Part shown: positions 40,140-49,724 of the stretch, in pieces
How positions within the stretch are numbered: position 1 is the first letter of the stretch
Layout of the letters: each line of letters begins with the position of its first letter
Source: Prochlorococcus sp. AG-402-B05
GTDB taxonomy: Bacteria; Cyanobacteriota; Cyanobacteriia; PCC-6307; Cyanobiaceae
NCBI GenBank assembly: GCA_003279635.1
Contig: QCHK01000011.1
Coordinates: forward strand, 1-52,233
Reading direction: 5' to 3'
DNA: 52,233 bases
Translations under genes and position numbers: made by a program
Notes under the pieces: model-generated
What the model was told of the DNA's origin: nothing
The model's input: only the letters and a program-made list of their open reading frames with translations
Databases searched by the model: none

Positions 40140-41558
40140 CTAGGATTTGGGTGTTTTCGAACTTTTCTTTTCTTTATTTGTTTTTGTTGTTTTCTTTTTA
40201 GAACTTTTCTCCTTGATTTGATCCTTAGCTTTTTCTGGGGGTTTTTCTATAACAGTATTATTTTCTTCAAGCCAAACAAACAATTTTTCTTGCAACAAAT
40301 CATCAGTAATAGCTTGTTTGAGACGATCTGCGTCGATGTTTTTTTCGTTTGAAAGTTTGATATCAGCTTCTACTTGTTCAAGTTTTGAGTTGATTTCTTT
40401 GTCTGAAACTTCAATTTTTTCCGCCTTAGCTAAAGCCTTTAGAGCAAATTTTTGACGAAGCTTTTTCTCTGCTTCGCCTTTTGAAGACTCCATTAGTGAT
40501 TTCACAAGCTCTTGAGTAAACATTGATTTGACATCAATGCCCTGCTGAGCAAAATTTTGAGCTGTTTGTTCAACAATTATTCGAACTTCTTGGTCAATAA
40601 GACTTTTTGGGAGGTCAACTTCAAGTTCTTTGACCAAAACGTCTAGAAGTGAATCTTGACGAGTTTTCGCTTGTTTTCTGTCATTGTCCTCTTTGAGTCT
40701 CTTTTCAAGATCTGCGCGTAAGTCAGACATATTTTCTTTGTCACTTGCTTGCTTAGCAAACTCGTCATTGAGTTCAGGTAATTCCTTGATTTTTAAATCT
40801 TCCAAACTGACATTGAATTCAGCTTTTCTGCCTTTGGCTTCTTCTTGGTGATAATCCTTGGGAAATTCACATTTCAATATTTTTTTATCGTTGATATTCA
40901 TTCCAATCAATCCCTCAATAAAACCAGGGATCATTTTGCCTTGTTCAAGTTCTATTTCTATTGAATCTGCGCTTCCCCCTTCAATTTCGCTTCCATCATC
41001 TGAGAAACTTCCTTTAAAGCTCACTATGGCAATATCTCCTTTTTTTGCGCCACGATCACTAACTGGGACTTTAGTTGCTAGTTGAGATCGGGATTGCTCA
41101 ATCAGTTCATCAACTTTTTTGGGATCAAATATTAGATTTTCTACTTCAGCAGTTAGACCTGATGATTTTTTTAAAGTTGGGATAGGTGTTATGTCAGTTT
41201 CAAGTTTTAATATAAGATTTTTTTCAGGGTTGAAATTCTCCAAAATAGTTTCAAAGCCATCTTCTAGTTCAGGCTCACACAAAGGTTCTATTCCTTCTTG
41301 ATCTAAGGTATCTGTCCATACTTTTTGCAATAGTGATTCCAGTGCAGAGGCCTGTATTCTTTTGACTCCAAGTTGCTGGATTACTACTGTTTTTGGGACT
41401 TTACCTTTGCGAAAGCCTGGGATTGAGATAGATCTGCTGAGTTTGCTTAAGGCTTCGTTGTAACTATCTTTGCATTGATCTGCGGGCACTTCTATCTCTA
41501 CAGCAATTCTGCTATTGGGTTTTGAATTGGTTTTTACGTTTAATTTGGCAGCACTCAT
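40140..41558 (-). CDS. tig: Trigger factor
   Basis: Ribosome-bound chaperone and peptidyl-prolyl isomerase for nascent chains. 472 residues: an N-terminal ribosome-binding domain with the signature GFRKGKVPKTVV (about 54-65), an FKBP-type domain around 165-250 (DIAIVSFKGSFSDDG) and a long helical C-terminal chaperone domain ending in a very Lys-rich tail. clpP and clpX follow on the same strand. It diverges from asd across 153 bases with no other gene. Confidence 0.95.
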   Translation of the reverse strand: MSAAKLNVKTNSKPNSRIAVEIEVPADQCKDSYNEALSKLSRSISIPGFRKGKVPKTVVIQQLGVKRIQASALESLLQKVWTDTLDQEGIEPLCEPELEDGFETILENFNPEKNLILKLETDITPIPTLKKSSGLTAEVENLIFDPKKVDELIEQSRSQLATKVPVSDRGAKKGDIAIVSFKGSFSDDGSEIEGGSADSIEIELEQGKMIPGFIEGLIGMNINDKKILKCEFPKDYHQEEAKGRKAEFNVSLEDLKIKELPELNDEFAKQASDKENMSDLRADLEKRLKEDNDRKQAKTRQDSLLDVLVKELEVDLPKSLIDQEVRIIVEQTAQNFAQQGIDVKSMFTQELVKSLMESSKGEAEKKLRQKFALKALAKAEKIEVSDKEINSKLEQVEADIKLSNEKNIDADRLKQAITDDLLQEKLFVWLEENNTVIEKPPEKAKDQIKEKSSKKKTTKTNKEKKSSKTPKS

Positions 41559-41711
41559 TGAAACGGAATTCTCAAATTTGGTTAGCGTAAGAAAGCGTTA
41601 AGTCACTTTCAAAGCTATTGTGGCCTAAAAAGCATCGAAAAATTTGTTATTTGTTGATTTTTCCAATAAGAAAAACTTTTTTGTTAAACCTTTTAATTTT
41701 CTTCATCAAGT

Positions 41712-42749
41712 TTGAAACCACAATTTCTTCTTCCAAATAGACCTCTAACAGTTGCGATCCTTGGATCGAGTGGAGCTGTAGGAAAGGAATTATTGGCTTT
41801 GCTTGAAGAGAGATCTTTCCCTGTTGGAAAATTAATTTTACTAGCCTCCCATCGCTCAGCAGGGGACATTCAGAGTTTTTGTGGAACTGAGTTGAAAGTC
41901 GAAGAGACAACTAAAGATAGTTTTGAAAATGTAGATTTAATTTTGGCTTCAGCTGGTAGTTCAATATCTCGTAAATGGAAAGATGCAATTCAAAGTTCAG
42001 GAGCTTTGATGATTGATAACTCCAGTGCATTTCGAATGGACGAGAATGTTCCTTTGATCGTGCCAGAAGTTAATCCTTCCGATGCGATTCAGCACAAAGG
42101 TATAATTTCTAATCCGAATTGCACGACTATTTTATTAGCGTTGGTTCTATCTCCATTGACTAGGCATATCCCCATTAAGAGGATCGTTGTATCAACCTAT
42201 CAATCCGCTAGTGGTGCGGGTGCAATGGCAATGGAAGAATTAGAAAAATTAAGCCAAGAAGTTTTAGATGGAATAACTCCAAAAAGTAAAGTTCTTCCGT
42301 ATTCTTTGGCGTTTAATCTTTTTTTGCATAATTCACCTTTGCAATCGAATAATTATTGCGAGGAAGAGTTGAAAATGGTTAATGAAACCCGAAAGATTCT
42401 TGGAGATCCCGATCTGTCATTGACCGCAACTTGTGTAAGAGTTCCAGTTTTTAGAGCCCATTCTGAATCGGTCAATATTGAATTTACAAAGCCTTTTCCA
42501 GTAAAAGAAGCTTATGAGATTTTGGAAGCTTCACCAGGAGTTGAGATACTTGAGGACTTGGAAAACAATCGTTTTCCGATGCCACAAGATGTAACTGGCA
42601 GAGACTCAATATCAGTTGGCCGAATAAGGCGCGATATAAGTAACCCCAATGCTTTGGAACTATGGTTGTGTGGAGATCAAATCCGTAAGGGTGCAGCACT
42701 TAATGCAGTGCAGATTGCTGAACTTCTATTGCCAAGAAATCATGAATAA
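41712..42749 (+). CDS. asd: Aspartate-semialdehyde dehydrogenase
   Basis: Reduces aspartyl phosphate to aspartate semialdehyde in lysine/threonine/methionine synthesis. 345 residues: NADP-binding [13 protein letters not shown] (16-28), catalytic Cys137 in SNPNCTTI, and the [14 protein letters not shown] segment. An in-frame TAA lies at 41694-41696 and no ATG precedes the NADP motif, so the start is the TTG at 41712, which gives [18 protein letters not shown]. The stop overlaps the dapA ATG by eight bases, so the two genes are translationally coupled. Confidence 0.95.
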   Translation: MKPQFLLPNRPLTVAILGSSGAVGKELLALLEERSFPVGKLILLASHRSAGDIQSFCGTELKVEETTKDSFENVDLILASAGSSISRKWKDAIQSSGALMIDNSSAFRMDENVPLIVPEVNPSDAIQHKGIISNPNCTTILLALVLSPLTRHIPIKRIVVSTYQSASGAGAMAMEELEKLSQEVLDGITPKSKVLPYSLAFNLFLHNSPLQSNNYCEEELKMVNETRKILGDPDLSLTATCVRVPVFRAHSESVNIEFTKPFPVKEAYEILEASPGVEILEDLENNRFPMPQDVTGRDSISVGRIRRDISNPNALELWLCGDQIRKGAALNAVQIAELLLPRNHE

Positions 42750-43650
42750 GCCAGCTTTATTATCAACAGCACCTTTTGGAAGGCTCTTAACCGCAATGGT
42801 GACCCCATTTAATGATGAAGGGAAAGTGGATTATGGTCTGGCTGCCGATTTGGCAAGTTATTTGGTAGATCAAGGTTCAGATGGCATCGTTGTATGTGGA
42901 ACTACTGGAGAGTCACCAACTCTAACTTGGCAAGAACAACAAAAAATGCTGGAAACAGTGAGAAATTCCTTAGGCTCTAGGGCAAAAGTTCTAGCTGGAA
43001 CAGGAAGTAATTCTACCTCTGAGGCAATTGAAGCTACAAAGGAAGCAGCTGATTCAGGCGCTGATGGTGCATTAGTTGTTGTTCCTTATTACAACAAACC
43101 ACCGCAAGAAGGATTAGAAGTTCATTTTCGCGCTATTGCAAATGCCGCTCCAAAGTTACCTTTAATGCTCTATAATATCCCTGGACGGACAGGGTGTTCG
43201 ATATCGCCTAGTATTGTTAGTAAGCTTATGGATTGCAGTAATGTAGTCAGTTTTAAAGCTGCAAGTGGAACAACCGAGGAAGTGACTCAATTAAGAAACT
43301 ATTGTGGATCAGATTTAGCTATTTATAGCGGTGATGATGCTTTGGTTTTACCAATGCTTTCAGTAGGTGCAGTTGGCGTTGTTAGTGTAGCAAGTCATTT
43401 AGTTGGTCCTAGTTTGAAGAAACTTATAGAGAGTTTTTTAGAGGGTAAATATGCTGAGGCACTTTATTTGCACGAGACATTACAACCTCTTTTTAAATCC
43501 CTTTTTGCATCAACAAATCCAATTCCTGTTAAAGCCGCACTTCAACTCATCGGTTGGTCTGTTGGACCTCCTCGAAGTCCTCTAGTCTCTTTAAACAGTG
43601 AAATGAAAGAAGAACTCGTGAAGATACTCTCTTCTATGAGATTGATTTGA
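42742..43650 (+). CDS. dapA: 4-hydroxy-tetrahydrodipicolinate synthase
   Basis: Condenses aspartate semialdehyde with pyruvate, the first lysine/diaminopimelate step. 302 residues: GTTGESPTL (53-61), Tyr144 in LYNIPGRTG and Schiff-base Lys172 in VSFKAASG. The frame extends upstream into asd, but the ATG at 42742 is the natural start and gives an eight-base overlap with asd, its pathway neighbour. Confidence 0.97.
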   Translation: MNKPALLSTAPFGRLLTAMVTPFNDEGKVDYGLAADLASYLVDQGSDGIVVCGTTGESPTLTWQEQQKMLETVRNSLGSRAKVLAGTGSNSTSEAIEATKEAADSGADGALVVVPYYNKPPQEGLEVHFRAIANAAPKLPLMLYNIPGRTGCSISPSIVSKLMDCSNVVSFKAASGTTEEVTQLRNYCGSDLAIYSGDDALVLPMLSVGAVGVVSVASHLVGPSLKKLIESFLEGKYAEALYLHETLQPLFKSLFASTNPIPVKAALQLIGWSVGPPRSPLVSLNSEMKEELVKILSSMRLI

Positions 43651-43723
43651 TCTACTCTATTTATTAATAGTGGGTTTGTCTTTCATTTAGGTAACAATCA
43701 AGTTTTTTCACATAAATTTTTCC

Positions 43724-45673
43724 ATGACATCAAGTTCAATGAATTCTCAAGGTTCAAAAAATAATCAAACAAAATCTCCTTGTTTGAGGATCATTCCTTT
43801 AGGCGGCCTCGGAGAAATCGGAAAAAATACTTGCGTCTTTGAATACGGAGACGACATCATGATTCTTGATGCTGGTCTGGCTTTCCCTACTGATGGGATG
43901 CATGGAGTAAATGTTGTCATGCCAGACACTACTTATCTACGTGAAAATCAAAGTCGAATAAGAGGTTTGGTGGTTACTCATGGGCATGAAGACCATATTG
44001 GTGGGATTTCTCATCATTTAAAGAACTTTAATATTCCAATTGTTTATGGCCCTCCCCTTGCGATGTCTATGCTTCGGGGGAAAATGGAGGAAGCAGGAGT
44101 TGCTGATCGGACAACAATACAAGTATGTGGACCAAGAGAAGTTATCAAAGTTGGACAACATTTTTCAGTCGAATTTGTAAGAAATACACACTCAATTTCT
44201 GATAGTTATTCCTTCGCAGTGACGACTCCAGTGGGAGTAGTATTTTTCACTGGTGATTTTAAGTTCGACCATACGCCACCTGATGGACAGCCTTCAGATT
44301 TAGCTAGAATGGCTCACTACGGAGATAAAGGTGTTCTTTGCCTTCTATCTGATTCAACCAACTCTGAAGTTACAGGATTCACCCCCTCTGAATATTCTGT
44401 TTTTCCAAATTTAGATAGATACATTGCTACTGCGGAGGGCAGAGTTATGGTTACTACTTTTGCTAGCTCAACTCATCGTGTAGCGATGCTTTTAGAGCTA
44501 GCAATGAAAAATGGTAGAAAAGTTGGCTTGCTAGGTCGTTCAATGTTGAATGTGGTTGGAAAAGCAAGAGAACTTGGATATATGCGTTTTCCTGATGATT
44601 TATTTTTTCCAATTAAACAGATCAGAGATTTGCCTGATAGAGAGACTTTTTTATTAATGACAGGTAGTCAAGGAGAATCAATGGCAGCTTTAAGTCGTAT
44701 TGCTAGGGGCGAGCATCAACATGTTCAATTGAAAACTAGTGATACTGTAATTTTTTCTGCTAGCCCTATTCCTGGAAATACAATTTCTGTAATGCATACG
44801 ATTGATAAATTAATCAAATTGGGTGCAAAAGTAATTTATGGCAAAGATAAGGGGATTCATGTTTCAGGCCATGGATGCCAAGAAGATCAAAAATGGATGC
44901 TTGGATTAACAAGACCTAAATACTTCATTCCTGTTCATGGTGAGTACAGAATGCAAGTTCTACATGGGAAAACTGCTGTCTCAATGGGGGTTCACCCTGA
45001 GAATGTATTGGTGATGGAAAATGGGGACGTTGCTGAATTAAGACCAGATTCTCTCTTGCAAGGGTCACCAGTTAAATCTGGAGTGGAATTACTCGATTCC
45101 TCTAGAACGGGTGTTGTGGATACTCGAGTATTAAAAGAACGTCAGCAACTTGCTGATGATGGAGTTATTACTGTTCTTACTCCAATTAGTACTGATGGGG
45201 TGATGGTTGCTCCACCTAGGGTAAATCTTCGTGGAGTTATTACTAATGTTGATGCCAAAACGATTGTTAATTGGACTGAAAGAGAGATTAATTGGGTCTT
45301 AGAAAATCGATGGAAACAGCTTGTTCTTAAGACCGGCGGAAAGTCAGTTGAGGTTGACTGGATTGGGTTGCAAAGAGAGGTTGAATCAGGATTGTCTCGT
45401 CGGTTGAGAAGAGAGGTTCAAGCTGAGCCCTTAATTCTTTGCCTTGTTCAACCAGCTCCAGGAGGAACTCGTGCATATAAACCTCAACTTGATCAACAGC
45501 CAGACTCACGAAAAGTAGTCAAGAAAACTTCTGATAAAGCCCCTAGTACGACCAATGTATCCGTAGCAAATAAAAAGACACATTCACCAGCAGAACAAAA
45601 AATAAATACGGAACCTAAGGCTGAGGAAATGCCATCAGGAAGAACAAGGCGTCGCAGATCAGCAATTAGCTGA
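43724..45673 (+). CDS. rnj: Ribonuclease J
   Basis: Metallo-beta-lactamase/beta-CASP ribonuclease for mRNA decay and rRNA maturation. 649 residues: the metal motif HGHEDHIGG (86-94), FTGDFKFD, the LLSDSTNSE loop, the HVSGHG segment and a C-terminal domain. The last 80 residues are Lys/Ser/Pro-rich and end RRRRSAIS, a disordered tail. It follows dapA after 73 bases, a linkage seen in other cyanobacteria. Confidence 0.94.
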   Translation: MTSSSMNSQGSKNNQTKSPCLRIIPLGGLGEIGKNTCVFEYGDDIMILDAGLAFPTDGMHGVNVVMPDTTYLRENQSRIRGLVVTHGHEDHIGGISHHLKNFNIPIVYGPPLAMSMLRGKMEEAGVADRTTIQVCGPREVIKVGQHFSVEFVRNTHSISDSYSFAVTTPVGVVFFTGDFKFDHTPPDGQPSDLARMAHYGDKGVLCLLSDSTNSEVTGFTPSEYSVFPNLDRYIATAEGRVMVTTFASSTHRVAMLLELAMKNGRKVGLLGRSMLNVVGKARELGYMRFPDDLFFPIKQIRDLPDRETFLLMTGSQGESMAALSRIARGEHQHVQLKTSDTVIFSASPIPGNTISVMHTIDKLIKLGAKVIYGKDKGIHVSGHGCQEDQKWMLGLTRPKYFIPVHGEYRMQVLHGKTAVSMGVHPENVLVMENGDVAELRPDSLLQGSPVKSGVELLDSSRTGVVDTRVLKERQQLADDGVITVLTPISTDGVMVAPPRVNLRGVITNVDAKTIVNWTEREINWVLENRWKQLVLKTGGKSVEVDWIGLQREVESGLSRRLRREVQAEPLILCLVQPAPGGTRAYKPQLDQQPDSRKVVKKTSDKAPSTTNVSVANKKTHSPAEQKINTEPKAEEMPSGRTRRRRSAIS

Positions 45674-45704
45674 AAACTGAACAATTGTTATTTTAATTAG
45701 TTTT
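45673..45704. terminator. AT-rich inverted repeat at the rnj/tilS convergence
   Basis: AAAACT (45673-45678) and AGTTTT (45699-45704) are inverted copies around the convergent stops, with AACAATTGTT inside. It could serve as a weak bidirectional terminator. The stem has little GC, so support is low. Confidence 0.3.
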
Positions 45705-46718
45705 AGTTGAGATATAGATAGCTTCTTTGTCCCAATGTATTAGGAAGTCTCCATGAAGATGGATACTTCCAGGTGGTTTCCTTTGAGATACTTTGGTATT
45801 TATTTCTTCAATTTGCAAAGCTGTGACCCTTGTCACACCTATTTTCTTTAACCAATTAGAAAGAATTATTTGTCTAATAGAGTTTGTTAAGTTTACTAGT
45901 CTGGCTCTTGATAGAGAATTGATTTTTTCTCCTTGGCAAAATTCTATTGCTATTTTTGCAAATAATTTTTGGTCTTCGTTATAACTTTCAAGTCTATTAG
46001 CTACTGAGGCTATTCTTGAGTCTGCTCCTTTATAGATTGAATTTAAAATTGGTAAAATTTCTTTTCTGACTTTATTTCTTGTTAAATTAATATTTTCATT
46101 TGAAGGATCAATCCAAATTGGTAAATTAAAATCTTTACAAATTTCGAGGGTTTCACTTCTATTGAAAATTAGTAGTGGTCTGACTAAATCTATATTATTC
46201 TCTATAGTTCTTTGCTCCTTAAGAGTAGTAAGTCCAGTCAGATCAGTCCCTCTAGCTAAGTTCATAATGACTGTCTCTGCTCGATCAGTAGCTGTATGAC
46301 CAGTTAAGATTCTTGTACACGGAAAATGTATATTTTTTGATGATAAAAACTTAGCTTTCATTATTAGATTTTTATATCTCCAATTTCTTGCCTTTTCTTC
46401 ATTAGCAACTTCTTTTTTATCTGCTTTATTAGAGTGAAATGAAATTTGATTATTTAGACACCAAAGTTTTAGTTCTTCTTCTATTTGCTCGGATTTACCA
46501 TGCCATTGGTGATCTCCATGCCAGATTTCGACTTGCCATTTATGTAGTCTTTTTAAATCAATAATTAATCTGAGAAGGGCCATCGAATCTTGGCCACCTG
46601 ATATAGCTAAAAGAATGGTGGAGTTGATGGGAAGCAGAGAATTATTTTGTTTCAGTCTTTTGTGTAAACGCATATGCCATTTACTCCAAGACCTGTCATT
46701 TTTAGAAGATTGTGACAT
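45693..46718 (-). CDS. tilS: tRNA(Ile)-lysidine synthetase
   Basis: Converts the wobble cytidine of tRNA-Ile(CAU) to lysidine, which is essential for reading AUA. The PP-loop SGGQDS is at 40-45, and [22 protein letters not shown] and LVRPLL follow as in TilS. 341 residues, somewhat short at the C-terminus compared with the E. coli type, as is common in cyanobacteria. The start codon lies inside one arm of a 12-bp inverted repeat shared with the divergent ycf23-like gene. Confidence 0.93.
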   Translation of the reverse strand: MSQSSKNDRSWSKWHMRLHKRLKQNNSLLPINSTILLAISGGQDSMALLRLIIDLKRLHKWQVEIWHGDHQWHGKSEQIEEELKLWCLNNQISFHSNKADKKEVANEEKARNWRYKNLIMKAKFLSSKNIHFPCTRILTGHTATDRAETVIMNLARGTDLTGLTTLKEQRTIENNIDLVRPLLIFNRSETLEICKDFNLPIWIDPSNENINLTRNKVRKEILPILNSIYKGADSRIASVANRLESYNEDQKLFAKIAIEFCQGEKINSLSRARLVNLTNSIRQIILSNWLKKIGVTRVTALQIEEINTKVSQRKPPGSIHLHGDFLIHWDKEAIYISTKTN

Positions 46719-46782
46719 TTGCTTTGGTTTCAGAGCTCTATTCGAATTTTTTTAGTTCTTTTGCTGAGTCAATGTCACAATC
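46708..46782. repeat. 12-bp perfect inverted repeat in the tilS/ycf23 divergent spacer
   Basis: GATTGTGACATT (46708-46719) and AATGTCACAATC (46771-46782) are exact inverted copies, 51 bases apart. The first arm contains the tilS ATG (46716-46718). The second lies about 22 bases before the ycf23-like ATG. It could form an RNA stem over the tilS start, or mark two sites of a DNA-binding protein. Confidence 0.6.
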
Positions 46783-46803
46783 AAGTTAATAGTTGATGTT
46801 TTT

Positions 46804-47583
46804 ATGACACGTTTGCAGACATTGCCAGTTTCACTTCAAAAGAGTATTCAAAATAGATCTTTATTGAAAGTAATTTCTGGTTTAAATAATTTTAATCCAG
46901 AATCAGTATTTCTAATTGCGAAAGCTGCTGGTCATGGGGGTGCCGACTTATTGGACATTGCCTGTGAACCAAAATTAGTAGAGCTAGCTATAGAGGCCTC
47001 GAATATGCCTGTGTGTGTAAGTTCAGTTGAACCAAGGCTGTTCCCTAATGCTGTTAAGGCAGGAGCATCAATTATTGAGATTGGAAATTTTGATTCTTTT
47101 TATCCAGAGGGACGTTTTTTCTCAGCTGATGAGGTGCTCTCATTAGCTACTGAATCTAGACACCTTTTACCTGAAGTTTTTTTGTCAGTGACCGTTCCCC
47201 ATATTTTGCCTTTAGATAGTCAAGCGCAATTAGCGTTAGATCTTGTTGATAGAGGGGTCGACTTAATTCAGACAGAAGGAGGCACAAGTTCCCATCCAAT
47301 GAGTCCTGGAACTTTAGGTTTAATAGAAAAAGCTTCACCTACTTTGGCCGCGACTTTTGCTATTGCATCTGCTTTAAAGGAGAGGCATCATGATGTGCCT
47401 GTGATTTGTGCTTCTGGACTCTCTGAAGTCACTGTCCCAATGGCTATATCAGTCGGAGCTAATGGGGTTGGTATTGGATCAGCAGTAAATAAATTGAATA
47501 CTGAATTAGCTATGATTGCTACTGTTAAAGGTCTTCGTGAGGTTTTGGATTCCTTGAAATTGGTTTCCACGATTAATCGATGA
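46804..47583 (+). CDS. ycf23: Ycf23/DUF561 TIM-barrel protein
   Basis: 259 residues of the DUF561/Ycf23 group, found in cyanobacteria and red-lineage plastids. The patterns KVISGLNNFNPESV, AGHGGADLLDIACEP, VDLIQTEGGTSS and ICASGLSEVTVPMAISVGANGVGIGSAVN resemble phosphate-binding TIM barrels. No catalytic function is established for the family. It diverges from tilS and precedes uvrB by 90 bases; a short ORF lies between it and uvrB. Confidence 0.87.
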   Translation: MTRLQTLPVSLQKSIQNRSLLKVISGLNNFNPESVFLIAKAAGHGGADLLDIACEPKLVELAIEASNMPVCVSSVEPRLFPNAVKAGASIIEIGNFDSFYPEGRFFSADEVLSLATESRHLLPEVFLSVTVPHILPLDSQAQLALDLVDRGVDLIQTEGGTSSHPMSPGTLGLIEKASPTLAATFAIASALKERHHDVPVICASGLSEVTVPMAISVGANGVGIGSAVNKLNTELAMIATVKGLREVLDSLKLVSTINR

Positions 47584-47630
47584 GTTTTATAAGGTAATTT
47601 AAGATTTTTTCATTTTTAAATTGGAAGAAT

Positions 47631-47681
47631 ATGGAATTAATAAATCTATCTTTGTTTAGCTTTTATCAAGAATATGCCTGA
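47631..47681 (+). CDS. 16-codon upstream ORF overlapping the uvrB start
   Basis: ATG at 47631 preceded by GGAAG at 47623-47627, stop TGA at 47679-47681. It encodes [16 protein letters not shown] and overlaps the first eight bases of uvrB in another frame. uvrB itself has only a weak ribosome site, so ribosomes ending here could re-initiate on uvrB. Translation is not proven. Confidence 0.4.
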   Translation: MELINLSLFSFYQEYA

Positions 47682-49710
47682 ATATAAACTTCAAGCTCCT
47701 TATGTTCCAAAAGGCGATCAACCTGCAGCAATTAAAGGGCTCGTTGGAGGTGTAAATGATGGGGAACAGTTTCAAACTTTATTAGGTGCAACTGGAACAG
47801 GAAAGACTTTTACAATAGCCAATGTGATCGCTCAAACTGGAAGACCTGCGTTAGTTTTAGCTCATAATAAAACACTTGCAGCTCAATTATGCAATGAATT
47901 AAGGGAATTTTTCCCTGAAAATGCTGTTGAGTATTTTATCTCATATTATGATTACTATCAGCCAGAAGCTTATGTCCCAGTAAGTGATACTTACATAGCC
48001 AAGACTTCATCAATTAATGAAGAAATTGATATGTTGCGCCACTCTGCTACTAGGTCTTTATTTGAAAGAGATGATGTTATAGTTGTTGCCTCAATTAGTT
48101 GTATATATGGTTTAGGAATTCCAAGTGAATATTTAAAGGCTTCTGTAAAGTTTCAAGTTGGTCAAAGTATTGATTTAAGATCTTGCCTTAGATCATTAGT
48201 CTCCAATCAATATACTCGGAATGATATTGAGATCAGTAGAGGTAGATTTAGAGTTAGAGGCGATGTATTAGAAATAGGGCCAGCATATGATGATAGACTT
48301 GTAAGACTTGAATTATTTGGAGATGAAGTCGAAAGTATTAGCTACGTCGATCCTACTACTGGAGAAATCTTAAATAAACTTGACTCAATCAACATATATC
48401 CAGCAAAACATTTTGTTACACCCAAAGATCGCCTAGAATCTGCAATTCAAGCAATCAAAAAAGAGTTAAAAGAGAGATTAGAATTTCTTAATCAAGAGGG
48501 TAAATTACTCGAAGCGCAAAGGTTAGAGCAACGAACAATTTATGACTTAGAAATGTTAAAAGAAGTTGGATATTGTAATGGAGTTGAGAATTATGCTCGT
48601 CACCTTTCTGGAAGAGAACCTGGCTCTGCTCCAGAATGCTTAATTGATTACTTCCCAAAAGATTGGTTATTACTTATTGATGAAAGTCATGTTACTTGTC
48701 CTCAATTAAGAGCAATGTATAATGGTGATCAAGCTAGAAAAAAAGTCTTAATAGATCATGGATTTAGACTGCCAAGTGCAGCTGATAATCGTCCTTTAAA
48801 GGATATAGAATTTTGGAATAAGGCAAACCAAACTGTTTTTATAAGTGCGACTCCTGGTGATTGGGAATTGTCCCAAAGTAAAGAGAATATAATTGAGCAA
48901 GTTATCAGACCTACCGGTGTTCTAGACCCTCTAGTTGAAGTACGTCCAACACATGGTCAAGTTGAAGACTTGCTTTTCGAAATCAGAAAAAGAGCATTGA
49001 AAAATCAAAGAATACTTGTTACAACTCTCACGAAAAGAATGGCTGAAGATCTTACAGATTATTTATCTGAAAATAAAATAAGAGTTCGCTATTTACATTC
49101 AGAGATTCATTCAATTGAGAGAATTGAAATAATTCAAGATTTAAGACTGGGAGAATATGATGTATTAGTTGGAGTTAATCTTCTGAGAGAAGGTTTAGAT
49201 TTACCTGAGGTCTCTCTTGTGGTAATTCTTGATGCAGATAAAGAAGGATTTTTAAGAGCTCAAAGATCTTTGATACAAACAATCGGTCGAGCAGCAAGAC
49301 ATGTTGAAGGCCTGGCTTTGCTCTATGCAGATAAAATGACTGACTCTATGGCAAAGGCTATTAGCGAGACCGAAAGACGTCGACAAATACAGAATATTTA
49401 TAATATTGAGCATGGTATAACGCCTAAGCCAGCAGGGAAGAAAGCAAGTAATTCAATTCTTTCTTTCTTAGAGATCTCCAGAAGATTAAATCAAGATGGA
49501 AGTAGCGATGATTTTGTTGATATTGCTGATAAGTTGATTGATCACACCTCTAAGGATTCTGATAGTGGAGTATCTTTAGAATCTCTACCTGAATTAATTG
49601 AAAAATTGGAATCTAAAATGAAAATAAAAGCTAAAGATCTGGATTTTGAAAAGGCTGCAATTCTTAGAGATCGGATAAAAAAATTAAGGCATAGGTTGGT
49701 TGGTAGATAG
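47674..49710 (+). CDS. uvrB: Excinuclease ABC subunit B
   Basis: Damage-verifying helicase-like subunit of nucleotide excision repair. 678 residues: Walker A GATGTGKT (38-45), the beta-hairpin [12 protein letters not shown] that probes the duplex, helicase motifs ([31 protein letters not shown]) and a C-terminal UVR domain ([18 protein letters not shown]). Full length. No SOS-type LexA box is visible upstream. It converges with lysC, with 14 bases between stops. Confidence 0.97.
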   Translation: MPEYKLQAPYVPKGDQPAAIKGLVGGVNDGEQFQTLLGATGTGKTFTIANVIAQTGRPALVLAHNKTLAAQLCNELREFFPENAVEYFISYYDYYQPEAYVPVSDTYIAKTSSINEEIDMLRHSATRSLFERDDVIVVASISCIYGLGIPSEYLKASVKFQVGQSIDLRSCLRSLVSNQYTRNDIEISRGRFRVRGDVLEIGPAYDDRLVRLELFGDEVESISYVDPTTGEILNKLDSINIYPAKHFVTPKDRLESAIQAIKKELKERLEFLNQEGKLLEAQRLEQRTIYDLEMLKEVGYCNGVENYARHLSGREPGSAPECLIDYFPKDWLLLIDESHVTCPQLRAMYNGDQARKKVLIDHGFRLPSAADNRPLKDIEFWNKANQTVFISATPGDWELSQSKENIIEQVIRPTGVLDPLVEVRPTHGQVEDLLFEIRKRALKNQRILVTTLTKRMAEDLTDYLSENKIRVRYLHSEIHSIERIEIIQDLRLGEYDVLVGVNLLREGLDLPEVSLVVILDADKEGFLRAQRSLIQTIGRAARHVEGLALLYADKMTDSMAKAISETERRRQIQNIYNIEHGITPKPAGKKASNSILSFLEISRRLNQDGSSDDFVDIADKLIDHTSKDSDSGVSLESLPELIEKLESKMKIKAKDLDFEKAAILRDRIKKLRHRLVGR

Positions 49711-49724
49711 GATATGTTTATCTT

